Notes: generated by a model not told the origin, from the letters alone. Counted from the stretch's first letter, positions 35,723 to 45,102 are shown. The stretch is DNA of 64,000 nt from Pirellulaceae bacterium (GCA_028280445.1 JANQLU010000023.1:1-64000); one strand, 5' to 3'. Numbers and translations: made by a program.

Positions 35723-36279
35723 TGTTTCGCTCCATGTCGAATCAACACCGTTGAAAACCAAGTTTTGGGCCGCAGTTTTTGTTCCGTACTGTCCCTCGTC
35801 GATTTGTGTAACACGATTTTTAATTGCGGTCTGGCAACTGAATCGCTAATCTCCGACAAAAATTCAAAGTGAGAAAAATTCTGACAGACAAACTGGACCG
35901 ATTCGTTTTGCGGCGCCTGGCCAAGCAAATCAATTTCGCGACGAACCAACCATCGTTGCTGGCTTGTCTGGAACACTTCATAGCGAATTGTTGTTGGCGA
36001 ATGTCCGATTCCGTTTTCGGTCGACCGATAATATCCGTCAAACTGCAGATAGTATTTCGATGCTGAAATATCGCGGCTGGCGGCAAACTCCGCCTGCAGT
36101 TGCCGTTTCAATGCAAACGCGGCACTGTCGAATGGCATGGATTGCCGATAAGCCTGCGTCACGTTGGTGATATTAACCGTGACGCTCAACAAAATGGCGA
36201 CTAACATTGACGACAATGTCAAAACAGCTAACAACTCAATAACGGTAAACGCTCGGCGGGTTTGTTGAATGCCCGACAT
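35719..36279 (-). CDS. GspJ-like minor pseudopilin
   Basis: The leader MSGIQQTRRA is followed by FTVIELLAVLTLSSMLVAIL, a type IV prepilin N-terminus with Glu at +5. The residue before the cut is Ala instead of the usual Gly. A PilD-type peptidase normally needs Gly here, although Ala is tolerated in some pilins. Length 186. It starts one base after the gspI stop (TGA-G-ATG) and overlaps gspK, so translation is tightly coupled. Confidence 0.7.
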   Translation of the reverse strand: MSGIQQTRRAFTVIELLAVLTLSSMLVAILLSVTVNITNVTQAYRQSMPFDSAAFALKRQLQAEFAASRDISASKYYLQFDGYYRSTENGIGHSPTTIRYEVFQTSQQRWLVRREIDLLGQAPQNESVQFVCQNFSHFEFLSEISDSVARPQLKIVLHKSTRDSTEQKLRPKTWFSTVLIRHGAKQ

Positions 36280-36280
36280 C

Positions 36281-36688
36281 TCAACCTCCCCGATTCGAAC
36301 CGGTTGCCGTGTTGGATACCGCTGGATTGGCGATTATCTCCAGGTCTGTCACGGGGGTCGTCGGATTTGCCGTTTCAAAAACGGTGATTTTGATCGTTCG
36401 CGTTTTCCATGTCGGCCCGTTCGAACGCGCGATGGTTTGTGTCTGCCAAAAATATCGTTCCGTGGTTTTGAATTCGCCGGTTTCGTTCTCTGGCAGCGGT
36501 TGACCTTCTTCAAACCAATCGGCAAGCATTAATTCCAGATGCTGAGTCGCCTGTTTTTTCAGCGCAACCCGTTTGAGTTGCCGCTGGTGCTGCGTGACGG
36601 CATTAAGGATTAGTACGATGGCGAGAGAGGCAAGTGAAATCGATGCGACGATTTCAACGAGCGTCAGCCCTGAACGATTTCGCTTCAT
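36281..36688 (-). CDS. GspI-like minor pseudopilin
   Basis: The ATG at 36688 (an in-frame TTG lies one codon upstream) gives MKRNRSG, then LTLVEIVASISLASLAIVLI: a prepilin leader with Gly at -1 and Glu at +5. Total length is about 135, as expected of GspI. It overlaps the end of the gspH-like gene by 35 nt. The C-terminal half has the YFWQTQTIAR...WKTRTIKITVF strands typical of small pseudopilins. Confidence 0.7.
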   Translation of the reverse strand: MKRNRSGLTLVEIVASISLASLAIVLILNAVTQHQRQLKRVALKKQATQHLELMLADWFEEGQPLPENETGEFKTTERYFWQTQTIARSNGPTWKTRTIKITVFETANPTTPVTDLEIIANPAVSNTATGSNRGG

Positions 36689-37172
36689 CAAATATTTCTT
36701 TCACTTGTTTTTCATGGGAACATTTGAGGCATTCTCCGGTGCGCCCCAAAAACACCAGCCACGACTGCGTTTTCCCCAACGTAATGCAGACGGCAAAACT
36801 GGAACTGGCGCCGTGAGAATCGTAATGAATGCGGACCCGGCGAGTCGAACGCTTGCCAGAATCATCCATCCAATATTTTAATTGGCTCCGCGGCGGGCAG
36901 CCAACGCGTTGTGGATTTCCTTGATGGTTTGTGTACGAAAATTCGTTCCTGTCGCAATCGACGGTCAAATAGTTTGCTTGATTGTTTTGCAAACATTGCC
37001 GCCGGAGACGATGATCGACATCGACAAGGCGTTGAGCAAACGCGCGATACCGTGTTTTGATCAGCGGTCCTCGGAAATTCATTGTGGCCATCGCCGTCGC
37101 CATTGCGATCAATGTCACAACGACCATGATTTCTAGCAGCGTCCAACCCGCACGCTTTCGTTTATTTGTCAT
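36654..37172 (-). CDS. GspH-like minor pseudopilin
   Basis: The open frame continues upstream, but the ATG at 37172 overlaps gspG by 11 nt and yields MTNKRKRAG, then WTLLEIMVVVTLIAMATAMA: Gly at -1, Glu at +5. The following region (NFRGPLIKTRYRAFAQRLVDVDHRLRRQC) and beta-rich body fit GspH. Two cysteines near the end (GECLKCSHE) could form a disulfide. Length 172. Confidence 0.72.
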   Translation of the reverse strand: MTNKRKRAGWTLLEIMVVVTLIAMATAMATMNFRGPLIKTRYRAFAQRLVDVDHRLRRQCLQNNQANYLTVDCDRNEFSYTNHQGNPQRVGCPPRSQLKYWMDDSGKRSTRRVRIHYDSHGASSSFAVCITLGKTQSWLVFLGRTGECLKCSHEKQVKEIFDEAKSFRADAR

Positions 37173-37596
37173 CGGTGTTCGAAATGTCCCGATTGGCCCC
37201 CGTGCCACCTTGTTTCCCATCCTTGCCATACGATTTGACAATGATTTCGCCGTCTTGAATAAAAAAATCGTAAGTATTGCCCCACGGGTCTTTGGTGTCA
37301 CCTTTGGCCAAATATTTTTCACCAGTCGTTTCCGATTTCTGTTCCAAGACGGCCAAATTGTCTGCTGGCGGATAAGCCTCGTGTTCCTGATGGTACAGCT
37401 CCAGGGCCATCACGATTTGGTTGCATTCACTTTTGGCCGTTGTCTGGTAACCGCGAACCAAAATGTGCCTGACCCCGACGGTGGCCATCGCAGCCAACAA
37501 ACCAATAATGGCGATGACCACCATCAATTCCATCAACGTGTATCCCATTTTTCGGGAGCGAATTTTTGAGCTTTTAACCACCTGAGTTGAGTGCAT
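37162..37596 (-). CDS. gspG: GspG major pseudopilin
   Basis: The ATG at 37596 is preferred to a longer in-frame start. The leader ends RSRKMG and is followed by YTLMELMVVIAIIGLLAAMA with Glu at +5, the prepilin signature. The body matches GspG: RGYQTTAKSECNQIVMALELYHQEHEAYPP, TKDPWGNTYDFFI and SYGKDGKQGGTGANRDISN, which is the calcium-binding end of the family (motif fragments). It forms the pseudopilus shaft that pushes cargo through the secretin. It overlaps gspF by 23 nt. Confidence 0.9.
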   Translation of the reverse strand: MHSTQVVKSSKIRSRKMGYTLMELMVVIAIIGLLAAMATVGVRHILVRGYQTTAKSECNQIVMALELYHQEHEAYPPADNLAVLEQKSETTGEKYLAKGDTKDPWGNTYDFFIQDGEIIVKSYGKDGKQGGTGANRDISNTDDK

Positions 37597-38788
37597 TTGC
37601 AGACTCCATAATGGGTAAAACAGTGGCGAACAAAATAAAACCAACAAATATTGATAGTGTCACAATTAAGACAGGTTCGATCGTCGCGGTCAAACGTGTC
37701 GTTGCACTTTCGACCTGATGATCGTAATCATCTGCCAGCCGCTCGAGCATCTCATCGAGCCTTCCCGATTTTTGTCCAATGGTAAAAATTTGTGCAACCA
37801 TCGGCGGAAAATAGGAATGTTGCCCAATGGCATGTCCGATATCTTTTCCACGACTGACCAGCTGCTTGCAATCTTCGAGCGCTTCATCCAGCAAGATATT
37901 TTTCGTTGTCCCTTGTGCGATTTCAACTGCTTTCACAAATTCAATACCGCTTTTGAGTAGCGAAGAAATCATTAACGACAACTTCGCAATTTCTTGTTTT
38001 CGCGCCAAATTGCCCAGCATTGGAACACGCAGAAAAAAAGTATCCCAAGTCCTTTTTCCATTGCGAGTTCGAATCGCGATACAAAAAAACACGGTTGCGA
38101 TCACCAGACAGATGGCAACGATCCAGCCATAAGCCAACAAAAAATCACTTGCTGCTTTGAGAATTTTTGTCGGCCACGGCAATTCCTGGCCCGCTTCGAC
38201 CAGGTTCGTCAGCAGCATCGGGATCACTACCGTCATCAAAAAAATCGCAACTCCAACACTGACGGTCAAAATAATCAACGGATACATTAACGCGCTCAAA
38301 ACACGATCTTTGAACAACAGCGACCGTTGTTTGAATTCAGCGAGTTGCCGCAGCGTATCGTCCAAGGCACCCGTTTTTTCACCGACACCCGTCATGCTGA
38401 CGCACAATTGATCGAACACGTCGGGTTGCTGTTTCATCGCATCGGCCAGTGAGATACCCGATTGAACTTGATCGCGCAAATGCAACAAACAATTTTTGAA
38501 TCTCGAATGTTGTTGCAGAATCAATGTGTCAAGTGATTCCAGCAAGGGCACGCCAACGGCCAGCAACGTGGATAGTTCGCTAATAAACGCAGCCACGCGA
38601 GTTTCGTTGCGTTTGCCAAACGACAAAGACCAACCTTGCGAATCAGTCGTTTGCTGAACAGCGATCTCGACAACGGTCAATCCGCGATTGCGCAGCAACT
38701 CACGTGCTTGGCGAGGCGAATCGCCAGCAATCGTCCCTTTTTCGGTTTGATTGTTGTTGTTGGTAACAACGTAGGAATAGACAGGCAT
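37574..38788 (-). CDS. gspF: GspF inner-membrane platform protein
   Basis: The ATG at 38788 (MPVYSYVVTNNNN) is preferred; a GTG six codons upstream is possible. There are two repeated T2SF cytoplasmic domains (FISELSTLLAVGVPLLESLD and LMISSLLKSGIEFVKAVEIA) and three membrane helices (~170-190, ~215-235, ~370-395), as in GspF/PilC. At 404 residues it is full length. GspF anchors the ATPase and pseudopilus base. It is the first gene of the run and faces the ECF sigma gene across about 740 bp. In the usual T2SS order it would follow gspE, which here lies 21.7 kb away. Confidence 0.9.
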   Translation of the reverse strand: MPVYSYVVTNNNNQTEKGTIAGDSPRQARELLRNRGLTVVEIAVQQTTDSQGWSLSFGKRNETRVAAFISELSTLLAVGVPLLESLDTLILQQHSRFKNCLLHLRDQVQSGISLADAMKQQPDVFDQLCVSMTGVGEKTGALDDTLRQLAEFKQRSLLFKDRVLSALMYPLIILTVSVGVAIFLMTVVIPMLLTNLVEAGQELPWPTKILKAASDFLLAYGWIVAICLVIATVFFCIAIRTRNGKRTWDTFFLRVPMLGNLARKQEIAKLSLMISSLLKSGIEFVKAVEIAQGTTKNILLDEALEDCKQLVSRGKDIGHAIGQHSYFPPMVAQIFTIGQKSGRLDEMLERLADDYDHQVESATTRLTATIEPVLIVTLSIFVGFILFATVLPIMESANALNSGG

Positions 38789-38806
38789 CAGATTCAATCG
38801 CGGCAC

Positions 38807-39528
38807 AAACTACAAATACCCATTTTATTTATCAGTTTACCAGACGTGTCAAAAGTACTGCCGGTTTTGCAAGCAGACCTTGGTCCACCCATCAGTGCCG
38901 TTTTCAATAGGAACAACACAGGTTGGGTGCCACTGGCCCCCAGCCAGTGATTTACACATTGTCTCTCGGTTTTGTTCGTTCAATTGAAATGCTCAACAGC
39001 CCTGTCAATTTGCGCTCGAATTGGTATCGGTTTCAACCATTGGAATTCACAGTCTCACGCAATCGCATCGCTACCGAGCCCTCGACATGTTGCTGCCGCA
39101 ACTCAGCATTCGGTCCACAATATGAATCGTTGATTTTTTTTTGCTTCCCCACCTGCATAGGCACTCGCACCTTGAACGATGGTTGGCGAGCCCGATATAA
39201 CGACGATTGAGCCAGTGAAGTGAGTAATGAAATAACACCTCATTGAATTTCCACGCCAAACGGGGGCAGTTAGCACCATTAACTAAGTACCCAAAACGCG
39301 TTGGCAGAATCAATAAACTTGGCTGTTCGCGATCTTTTTTTCAGAACTTTTTTGAGAAAATTAGAATCTTAAAAAAAATGGCTGACAAAACTTGTAATTT
39401 TTTTTGCAACATGACCGTAGGTGTCTCAACGCTGGAGAAAATTTTTGACATGGTCAATTTCGACCGATAAGCTAAAGCTGGTTCTTTGAGCCAGATGGTT
39501 CCATTCAACAATCATCAGGTAACGATAG
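38807..39528. other. 722-bp intergenic region at the left junction of the accessory island
   Basis: Non-coding gap between divergent gspF and the ECF sigma gene. It contains a CACTGGC...GCCAGTG repeat at 38925-38949 whose flank (TTCGTTCAATTGAAATGCTC) matches the 20.4-20.6 kb copies. An AT-rich stretch lies at 39330-39420, and a promoter candidate at 39445-39473. An 80-codon minus-strand frame at 39071-39313 has no recognisable features and is not called. Confidence 0.6.
39445..39473 (+). promoter_or_regulatory. Candidate promoter with overlapping palindromes before the ECF gene
   Basis: A perfect TTGACA at 39445-39450, a 17-nt spacer and TAAGCT at 39468-39473. The -35 box is part of the palindrome TTGACATGGTCAA (39445-39457), and GGTCAATTTCGACC (39452-39465) is a second, overlapping inverted repeat. 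This would suit a repressor or autoregulatory site. The -10 match is weak. Confidence 0.4.
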
Positions 39529-40038
39529 ATGAGTCACTTTCTTAACGAGTCCGTTCGGCACCGCGTTAAAAGATCGATTCGAAAACAGAAACTTACGAAA
39601 TATCCGAATTCACGATTCGATACTTCCGATATCGCCCAGGAAGTCAGTCTGCAACTTTGGAAAGAAATTGAGGAAAATAACCTCACCGATTTGTTTTTAT
39701 CGGACGCGTATTTGGATACCATCACTCGCGGCCATGTTTCCAAGCTACGGCGATTTCACATGGCCGCCAAACGATCAATGGGAAAGGAATCGTCTGAAAG
39801 TTCAAATCATGCCAGCCAAACCCCCAGCCCATCGGCGATTGTCAGCAACCGCGATGAAGTGGAAAACGTATTGCTCGCACTTTGCAAATTAAATGAGCAA
39901 GAAAAAACAATAATCAAACGACGATTTTTCGAAGGCGCCGAGTTCGGTGAAATTGCCGAAGAGTTGAGCGAAACAGCGCAGCGAATTCGACGAAAATATG
40001 TCAAGATCATTCAAAAAATAAAACTGCTGATGTCCTGA
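39529..40038 (+). CDS. ECF-family RNA polymerase sigma factor (planctomycete type)
   Basis: 169 residues with the two-domain ECF layout. Region 2 spans ~5-80 (RFDTSDIAQEVSLQLWKEI, matching the DIVQEVFL segment, then YLDTITRGHVSKLRRF). Region 4 spans ~110-165 (LALCKLNEQEKTIIKRRFFE, AEFGEIAEELSETAQRIRRK) as a helix-turn-helix for the -35 element. No anti-sigma gene follows. Instead a Ser/Thr kinase gene begins 89 nt downstream, the arrangement of ECF-kinase pairs that are abundant in Planctomycetota. In such pairs kinase phosphorylation is thought to activate the sigma factor. It may control its own promoter, the kinase/CHAT genes and the divergent gsp run. Targets are unknown. Confidence 0.85.
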   Translation: MSHFLNESVRHRVKRSIRKQKLTKYPNSRFDTSDIAQEVSLQLWKEIEENNLTDLFLSDAYLDTITRGHVSKLRRFHMAAKRSMGKESSESSNHASQTPSPSAIVSNRDEVENVLLALCKLNEQEKTIIKRRFFEGAEFGEIAEELSETAQRIRRKYVKIIQKIKLLMS

Positions 40039-40127
40039 TTACTTGGTGATCGTATTTGTTATTCAAAATTGCGATTCCCTATCACTTCCAAGTACCAAAT
40101 TCTTGTCCTTAATTTAGAATTTCGTTA

Positions 40128-41711
40128 ATGTCAGACTCGAAACAAGTTGCGCCAGATTCTGTTTCCCTGGATTCCACCATCACGTCAGTCGAATTGGCCG
40201 CGTTGGAAAAAGAACTGGCGGCGCATGTCGATCCCAAACAATTCTCAGAAATCTTTGAGCGATTTTTGACGGCCGAAAGCGTTTTGAGCATCGGCAAATA
40301 CCATATTCAAAAAGTTCTCGGAAAATCGGGACAAGCCGTCGTTTTCGTCGCGAAAGACCCCGATTTACGCCGACTCGTGGCTTTGAAACTGTTTCATTCG
40401 GGGATGTCCAAAGAAGACAAAAAACTGCTTCTGCGCGAAGGCCGCGCGTTGTCAAAAATCAACAGTAAACGCGTGGTAAAGTGCTTTGCTGCCGAAAAAT
40501 TTCGTGATTGCCCGTTCCTCGTGCTGGAATATCTGCCGCACCCAACATTGAGAAATTATTTCGAAGATAAAAAGCCACTCGAAGAAAAACAGATCATCGA
40601 AATCCTGTCCAAAATCTGTTTGGGCATCAAGGAAGTTCACGACATTGGATTGGTTCACGGCGACATCAAACCGAGCAACGTCCTCGTTACTCGAAAAAGT
40701 GGTTCGGTGGACATTTGTTTGATTGATTTTGGACTGTCGCGTTACAGCGGCGATTTTGAAAATGACTCGATGGGCGGTACGCCCAGTTTTATGTCCCCGG
40801 AGTGCGCCAATCACAATCCCGCCGGAACCGATTTCTATACCGACGTTTTCGGCGTTGGTGCCATCGCATTTTTTCTGATGTCCGGCGAGGCTCCGTTTCA
40901 TGGCACAACAAAAACCGAGCTCATTGAGAAAGCAAAAATTTGCGACATCGATTTTTCAAAAATCGATTCCAATCAATACAGTCCCGAGTTGATAGATTTT
41001 TGTCGACGCTCGCTGGCCAAGGATCCGGCCGACCGCTATGAAAATATGTCTCAATGTCTCCGCGTGTTGTCGAGGTCAGGGCCCCTTCGCTGGTTGCGTC
41101 GAAAATTCATTGCCGCTGCAATTGTGTTGTTAGTCGGATTGTTCATTTCGATTTTCGCGTGGAACAAAATTTATCGCCCGCATACTGAATTCAGGAACGC
41201 CTATCGCACCATGTTGGAAACTGAATTCGGCAAAAGTAGACTCAAAAATGATTTTGATCTCGGATTTTCAATTGACGGGCATCAATATTACAAACGACGA
41301 ATTGAGCCCGTCATTTTGACCTCTGATAAAACGATCGAAATTGGCGTTCGACCGGAAGTCGATTGTTTTGTCGGAATCTTTAGCCTCCATTTCACCGACG
41401 ACAGCGACAAAAAACAGTTGTGCGTGATTTACCCACCCGCAGGTGAAAACGGGTTTGTCAAAGGTGATCACCAACGGTCGCATGATGTAACGACGGGAAC
41501 ATCAAAAGGGACCGAGTATATTTTGATTTGCGCTTGTGCGCAAAAATGGGATCAACATAAATTCGCGCACGCGTTTAATTCTGCCGAATTCAAAAAAGAT
41601 GTAATGATCTTTGCAGATTATGTTCGTAAAGTAAGAGATATGAGACTCCTCAGAGACTCCAGGAGAATGAGTGAATTGGTAATTCCATATCTCTCAAAGC
41701 CGCCTGAATAA
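40128..41711 (+). CDS. Transmembrane Ser/Thr protein kinase
   Basis: Hanks-type kinase at about residues 57-315: Lys87 in LVALKLF, HGDIKPSNVLV with catalytic Asp179 and Asn184, and LIDFGLSR with Asp200. TPSFMSPE closes the activation segment. The glycine loop is degenerate (LGKSGQAVVF), and Gly replaces Arg in the usual HRD, common in bacterial kinases and suggesting no need for activation-loop phosphorylation. One membrane helix follows at ~327-346 (IAAAIVLLVGLFISIFAW), then ~180 extracytoplasmic residues (IEIGVRPEVDCFVGIFSLHF, KQLCVIYPP). These resemble the DUF4384 sensor fold; that link is tentative. It lies 89 nt after the sigma gene and 22 nt before the CHAT gene, so all three probably form one unit. 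Confidence 0.88.
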   Translation: MSDSKQVAPDSVSLDSTITSVELAALEKELAAHVDPKQFSEIFERFLTAESVLSIGKYHIQKVLGKSGQAVVFVAKDPDLRRLVALKLFHSGMSKEDKKLLLREGRALSKINSKRVVKCFAAEKFRDCPFLVLEYLPHPTLRNYFEDKKPLEEKQIIEILSKICLGIKEVHDIGLVHGDIKPSNVLVTRKSGSVDICLIDFGLSRYSGDFENDSMGGTPSFMSPECANHNPAGTDFYTDVFGVGAIAFFLMSGEAPFHGTTKTELIEKAKICDIDFSKIDSNQYSPELIDFCRRSLAKDPADRYENMSQCLRVLSRSGPLRWLRRKFIAAAIVLLVGLFISIFAWNKIYRPHTEFRNAYRTMLETEFGKSRLKNDFDLGFSIDGHQYYKRRIEPVILTSDKTIEIGVRPEVDCFVGIFSLHFTDDSDKKQLCVIYPPAGENGFVKGDHQRSHDVTTGTSKGTEYILICACAQKWDQHKFAHAFNSAEFKKDVMIFADYVRKVRDMRLLRDSRRMSELVIPYLSKPPE

Positions 41712-41733
41712 CATCTCGATACGGCAAGAAAAA

Positions 41734-44700
41734 ATGATCTGCCCAAAATGCATCGTTCCAGGATGCGTTCTCAGCATCCTGTCCCTGGTGGTCTTTTATC
41801 CATCAAATTCTGTTCCCATCGATCGTCCCAATCCACGATTGGATTTGCCTGCCGGTCACCAAATCAATCATCAATCACTGCAAGAAAAAAACACAGATCA
41901 AAAACCGCCCCGTCTGTTCATGCTGGAACAACAGGTCAGCCGGTTGGAGAAAAAAAATGAATGGACTCAAGCGATCGATGCACAAAAACAAGTCATCCAA
42001 TACCTCGACAAAAACCTCAAGCCGCAGGTGGCATTCAATAAAAAACTGGCCGAACTGGATCATGTCGCCTGGCTTTATCTCGAATCTCAAAACATCGACC
42101 GAGCCATCGAAGTTTTTCGGCAACAAGTCAAACTTTGTCAGCAACATCGAGCCAAAAAACGACTGTTACAAGACGTCGAGTCCCAACTCCAGCGCGTCCT
42201 GGCAATTGCTAAACTCGATGAAAACAAACAAAAATCGATTGCCGCTGCAGCCCGAGCCTTGCGACTGGTCGAACTGAATCTGAAAAACAGAAAATACCGG
42301 AGAACAGGGTTAAAAAACATTCAGCAGGCGGAACGGACGGTCAAGGAAATTCTTGGACAGGACCATCCGTTATTGGCGAAAATTCAATGGGTCAAATTGC
42401 GGTTGGAACTCGAAATATCCGTTCAAAACGGGCCCCAAAAATATGCCGAGTTGTTGCGAACCTGGAAAAATAAAATTGGCGGTACGCGACTTTACGCGGC
42501 AATGCAGGAACGCGCAGGTCGATTTTTTTTGCTGATCAACTCACTGCAAAACTCAGCGGATTCAACTGTTGCCGCGATCAAAGGATTCAAACAACTTTAT
42601 GCAACAACTTGTGAATCGTCAGCCTGGGCTTCGATGACACTGGCCGATCTTTACTCGATTCAAGGACGGCTCGGAAACGCAATGCATTTCTATCGTCAAG
42701 CCAACTGCTATTTCGAGTCGCTTTACGGACCAGGCACTCCAGGACAAATCCTGGCAACCGATGGACTGGCGGATCTGTCTTACAAATTCAGCAAGATCAC
42801 CGAGTTCCGCGAATATATCTCCAAAATTTCCGCCGATCTGAAACGCTACGAAAATGTTCAGGTGCCGCCAACCGATCGATACGACCTGAACCGTGAACGA
42901 CTCGCGAGCCTGCGGAAACATGTTCGATTGCACAACTACCACGGCGAATTCAAACAGGCACTCAAGTTTGCCCAACAAGCGTACCAGCTGAGCGAGTCGA
43001 TTCATGGAAAACGCGGACGTTCTCATGCCGATTACGTTCGGTTGTTGGGCAATGCGGAACTCAAGGCCGGCCAGTTGGAACAGGGTTTGCAACATGCAAA
43101 ACTGGCGTTGCGGATACGCAATTCGACAAATTTTTCTCAGATGAAGGACATCGGGCTGTCACGGTTTCTGGTCGACGTTGGGCTCGGATATCAATTTAAT
43201 GGCGACTATGAAAAAGCCGTCGAGTATTTTACCAAAGCGCTCAATCATCAAAAAGAAATTGGTGAATCACCGGGACGCATGGCGCAGATCGAATTCCAAA
43301 TTGGATTCAATCTGTTGTTACTTCAAGACAAACGCTGTGAAGATTTTTTCTGCCGAGCTGCCGACAAAGTCTTTGTCGATTCGTATCAAGACCTGTCGAT
43401 TCTCAACGAACCGCTGGCCGTTTCCATGGTCAATCGATTGAAAAACTGCATGTCCGGAATTTTTCTTGTCGACGTTGCCACCAATAGCGAAAAAACAAAT
43501 CGTCAAACACTGGAATATCTTTGGCGAATCAAAGGCACGGCTACTGAGGCCATCGTTTATCGAACACGTTTGATGAATTCAAACCCAGGCATCCAAAATG
43601 AATTCAAAAGCCTGACCAAAGCGATCGCTGAAATTGCCCTTCGCAAAAACGCCAATCCCAAACTTCTGAATGATCTGCTGAATCGTAAAGACCGATTGCT
43701 GATGAAAATGCAAAGCGAGGATCAGTGGAGTTCATTGTTGTTTCGCCCTCTCGATCATCGCGCAGAAATTGCCGAACTTACCAGAAAACTACCTGATGAT
43801 GTTGCCATCGTCGATATTTCCAAACAACTGTTTTGGGAGAAACCAAAATCGGGCAAAGGCCACGTGCCGACCATGATTTATTATTATGCCTACATCATCA
43901 GAAAAGACCCGGCGGCCAAAGACAAACTCATCACCAAAACGGTCGTGCTGTCGGAATCGCACCTGGTCGACGACGCGATTCAAAAATTCCGTCGTCAACT
44001 GGCGGCCGAATCATACACGTATCTCAAGAAACACAAGAAAAAATTGGCTTCTCGAACCGTATACGACATGAAGTCGGTCGTGAAACCCGCCAACAACGAA
44101 CACCTGTCAAATCTCAAAAAACACATTTGGGACAATATCGAAAAAAACATCGGCGACTGTAAAACGCTGGTCATCTGTCCCGGCGGAGAATTTACGAGAT
44201 TTCCCTGGGGAGCACTTCCTCGCGACGTCAAAAAAATGAGCAAGCGATTGGCCGAAGATTACCGATTTGTTAACGCTTCGAGTCCCCGCGCCGTGTTGCG
44301 AACATTGAACAACAAACCGTCGGAAAACGAATATGAGCTGTTGACGATAGCCGACGGAAAATATCGAAAGGCCAAATCGAATACCAAACCGCAGGCTCGA
44401 AATCTCCATGAATACTTGCTTTCCGCACGGAATTTCTATGACTTACCGGGCAGCAAGCGCGAGGCCGATGTCGTCAGAAGAATTTTTCAAAAGCTCGGAA
44501 AACAAAAATCGACCGCGCTATCAGGTTTGAACGTCAATCGCAAACAAGTGACCGAGCTGGTTCCCAAAGCAAAATACGTCCACATTGCCACGCACGGTTT
44601 TCATTTCGATCCGATCGAACTTCGTCAGAAAGCTGGAAAACTAAAGAACCCCAATCTTCAACGACAGCTGATTGATTTCATCCGCAGTCTCGAACGCAAT

Positions 44701-45102
44701 CCGTTTTTAGCCAGTGGAATTGCATTGTCCATCGACGCGAAACAAAACAACAGCACTTGCGATTTTCTCACAGCCGAAGAGTTGTTGGCGCTCAATTTGC
44801 AGAAAATCAACTTGCTGGTTTTGTCATCCTGTGATTCGTCGCTCGGGCGGATTAATCGAGGCGAAGGTGTTTTTGGAATTCAATCGGCGATCTTGTTTGC
44901 CGGTGCAAAATCTTGTTTGGCCAGTAGTTGGAAAGTCGACGATGAGTATGCGACCGAGTTTATGAAAGAGTTTTATCGACAACATTTGATTCATCGAAAA
45001 AGCAAAGCCGAGTCGTTGCGATTGGCGCAAACAAAAATGATTAAAATGAAACTCCCACCGTTGTTCTGGGCCAATTGGACACTCCAAGGCGATTGGCGGT
45101 AG
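41734..45102 (+). CDS. TPR-CHAT caspase-like protease with N-terminal signal/anchor
   Basis: 1122 residues. The N-terminus has a hydrophobic stretch at ~8-25 (VPGCVLSILSLVVFYPSN), a signal peptide or anchor, so the bulk is probably periplasmic. Tetratricopeptide repeats fill ~55-560 (for example RFLVDVGLGYQFNGDYEKAV, VEYFTKALNHQKEIGE). The C-terminal ~350 residues are a CHAT domain, a caspase/separase-clan cysteine peptidase: catalytic His954 in HIATHGFHF and Cys1033 in VLSSCDSSLG, then GEGVFGIQSAILFAGAKS and SSWKVDD. CHAT proteases are activated through partner or TPR sensing and cut specific proteins in stress and conflict pathways. It is encoded 22 nt after the kinase. Its TAG stop (45100-45102) lies within the left arm of a repeat. 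Substrate unknown. Confidence 0.88.
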   Translation: MICPKCIVPGCVLSILSLVVFYPSNSVPIDRPNPRLDLPAGHQINHQSLQEKNTDQKPPRLFMLEQQVSRLEKKNEWTQAIDAQKQVIQYLDKNLKPQVAFNKKLAELDHVAWLYLESQNIDRAIEVFRQQVKLCQQHRAKKRLLQDVESQLQRVLAIAKLDENKQKSIAAAARALRLVELNLKNRKYRRTGLKNIQQAERTVKEILGQDHPLLAKIQWVKLRLELEISVQNGPQKYAELLRTWKNKIGGTRLYAAMQERAGRFFLLINSLQNSADSTVAAIKGFKQLYATTCESSAWASMTLADLYSIQGRLGNAMHFYRQANCYFESLYGPGTPGQILATDGLADLSYKFSKITEFREYISKISADLKRYENVQVPPTDRYDLNRERLASLRKHVRLHNYHGEFKQALKFAQQAYQLSESIHGKRGRSHADYVRLLGNAELKAGQLEQGLQHAKLALRIRNSTNFSQMKDIGLSRFLVDVGLGYQFNGDYEKAVEYFTKALNHQKEIGESPGRMAQIEFQIGFNLLLLQDKRCEDFFCRAADKVFVDSYQDLSILNEPLAVSMVNRLKNCMSGIFLVDVATNSEKTNRQTLEYLWRIKGTATEAIVYRTRLMNSNPGIQNEFKSLTKAIAEIALRKNANPKLLNDLLNRKDRLLMKMQSEDQWSSLLFRPLDHRAEIAELTRKLPDDVAIVDISKQLFWEKPKSGKGHVPTMIYYYAYIIRKDPAAKDKLITKTVVLSESHLVDDAIQKFRRQLAAESYTYLKKHKKKLASRTVYDMKSVVKPANNEHLSNLKKHIWDNIEKNIGDCKTLVICPGGEFTRFPWGALPRDVKKMSKRLAEDYRFVNASSPRAVLRTLNNKPSENEYELLTIADGKYRKAKSNTKPQARNLHEYLLSARNFYDLPGSKREADVVRRIFQKLGKQKSTALSGLNVNRKQVTELVPKAKYVHIATHGFHFDPIELRQKAGKLKNPNLQRQLIDFIRSLERNPFLASGIALSIDAKQNNSTCDFLTAEELLALNLQKINLLVLSSCDSSLGRINRGEGVFGIQSAILFAGAKSCLASSWKVDDEYATEFMKEFYRQHLIHRKSKAESLRLAQTKMIKMKLPPLFWANWTLQGDWR

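Noticed and set aside
39071-39313. 80-codon minus-strand frame in the gspF-ECF gap
   Set aside because: No domain, no ribosome site, unusual Cys/Arg-rich composition and no coupling to neighbours.
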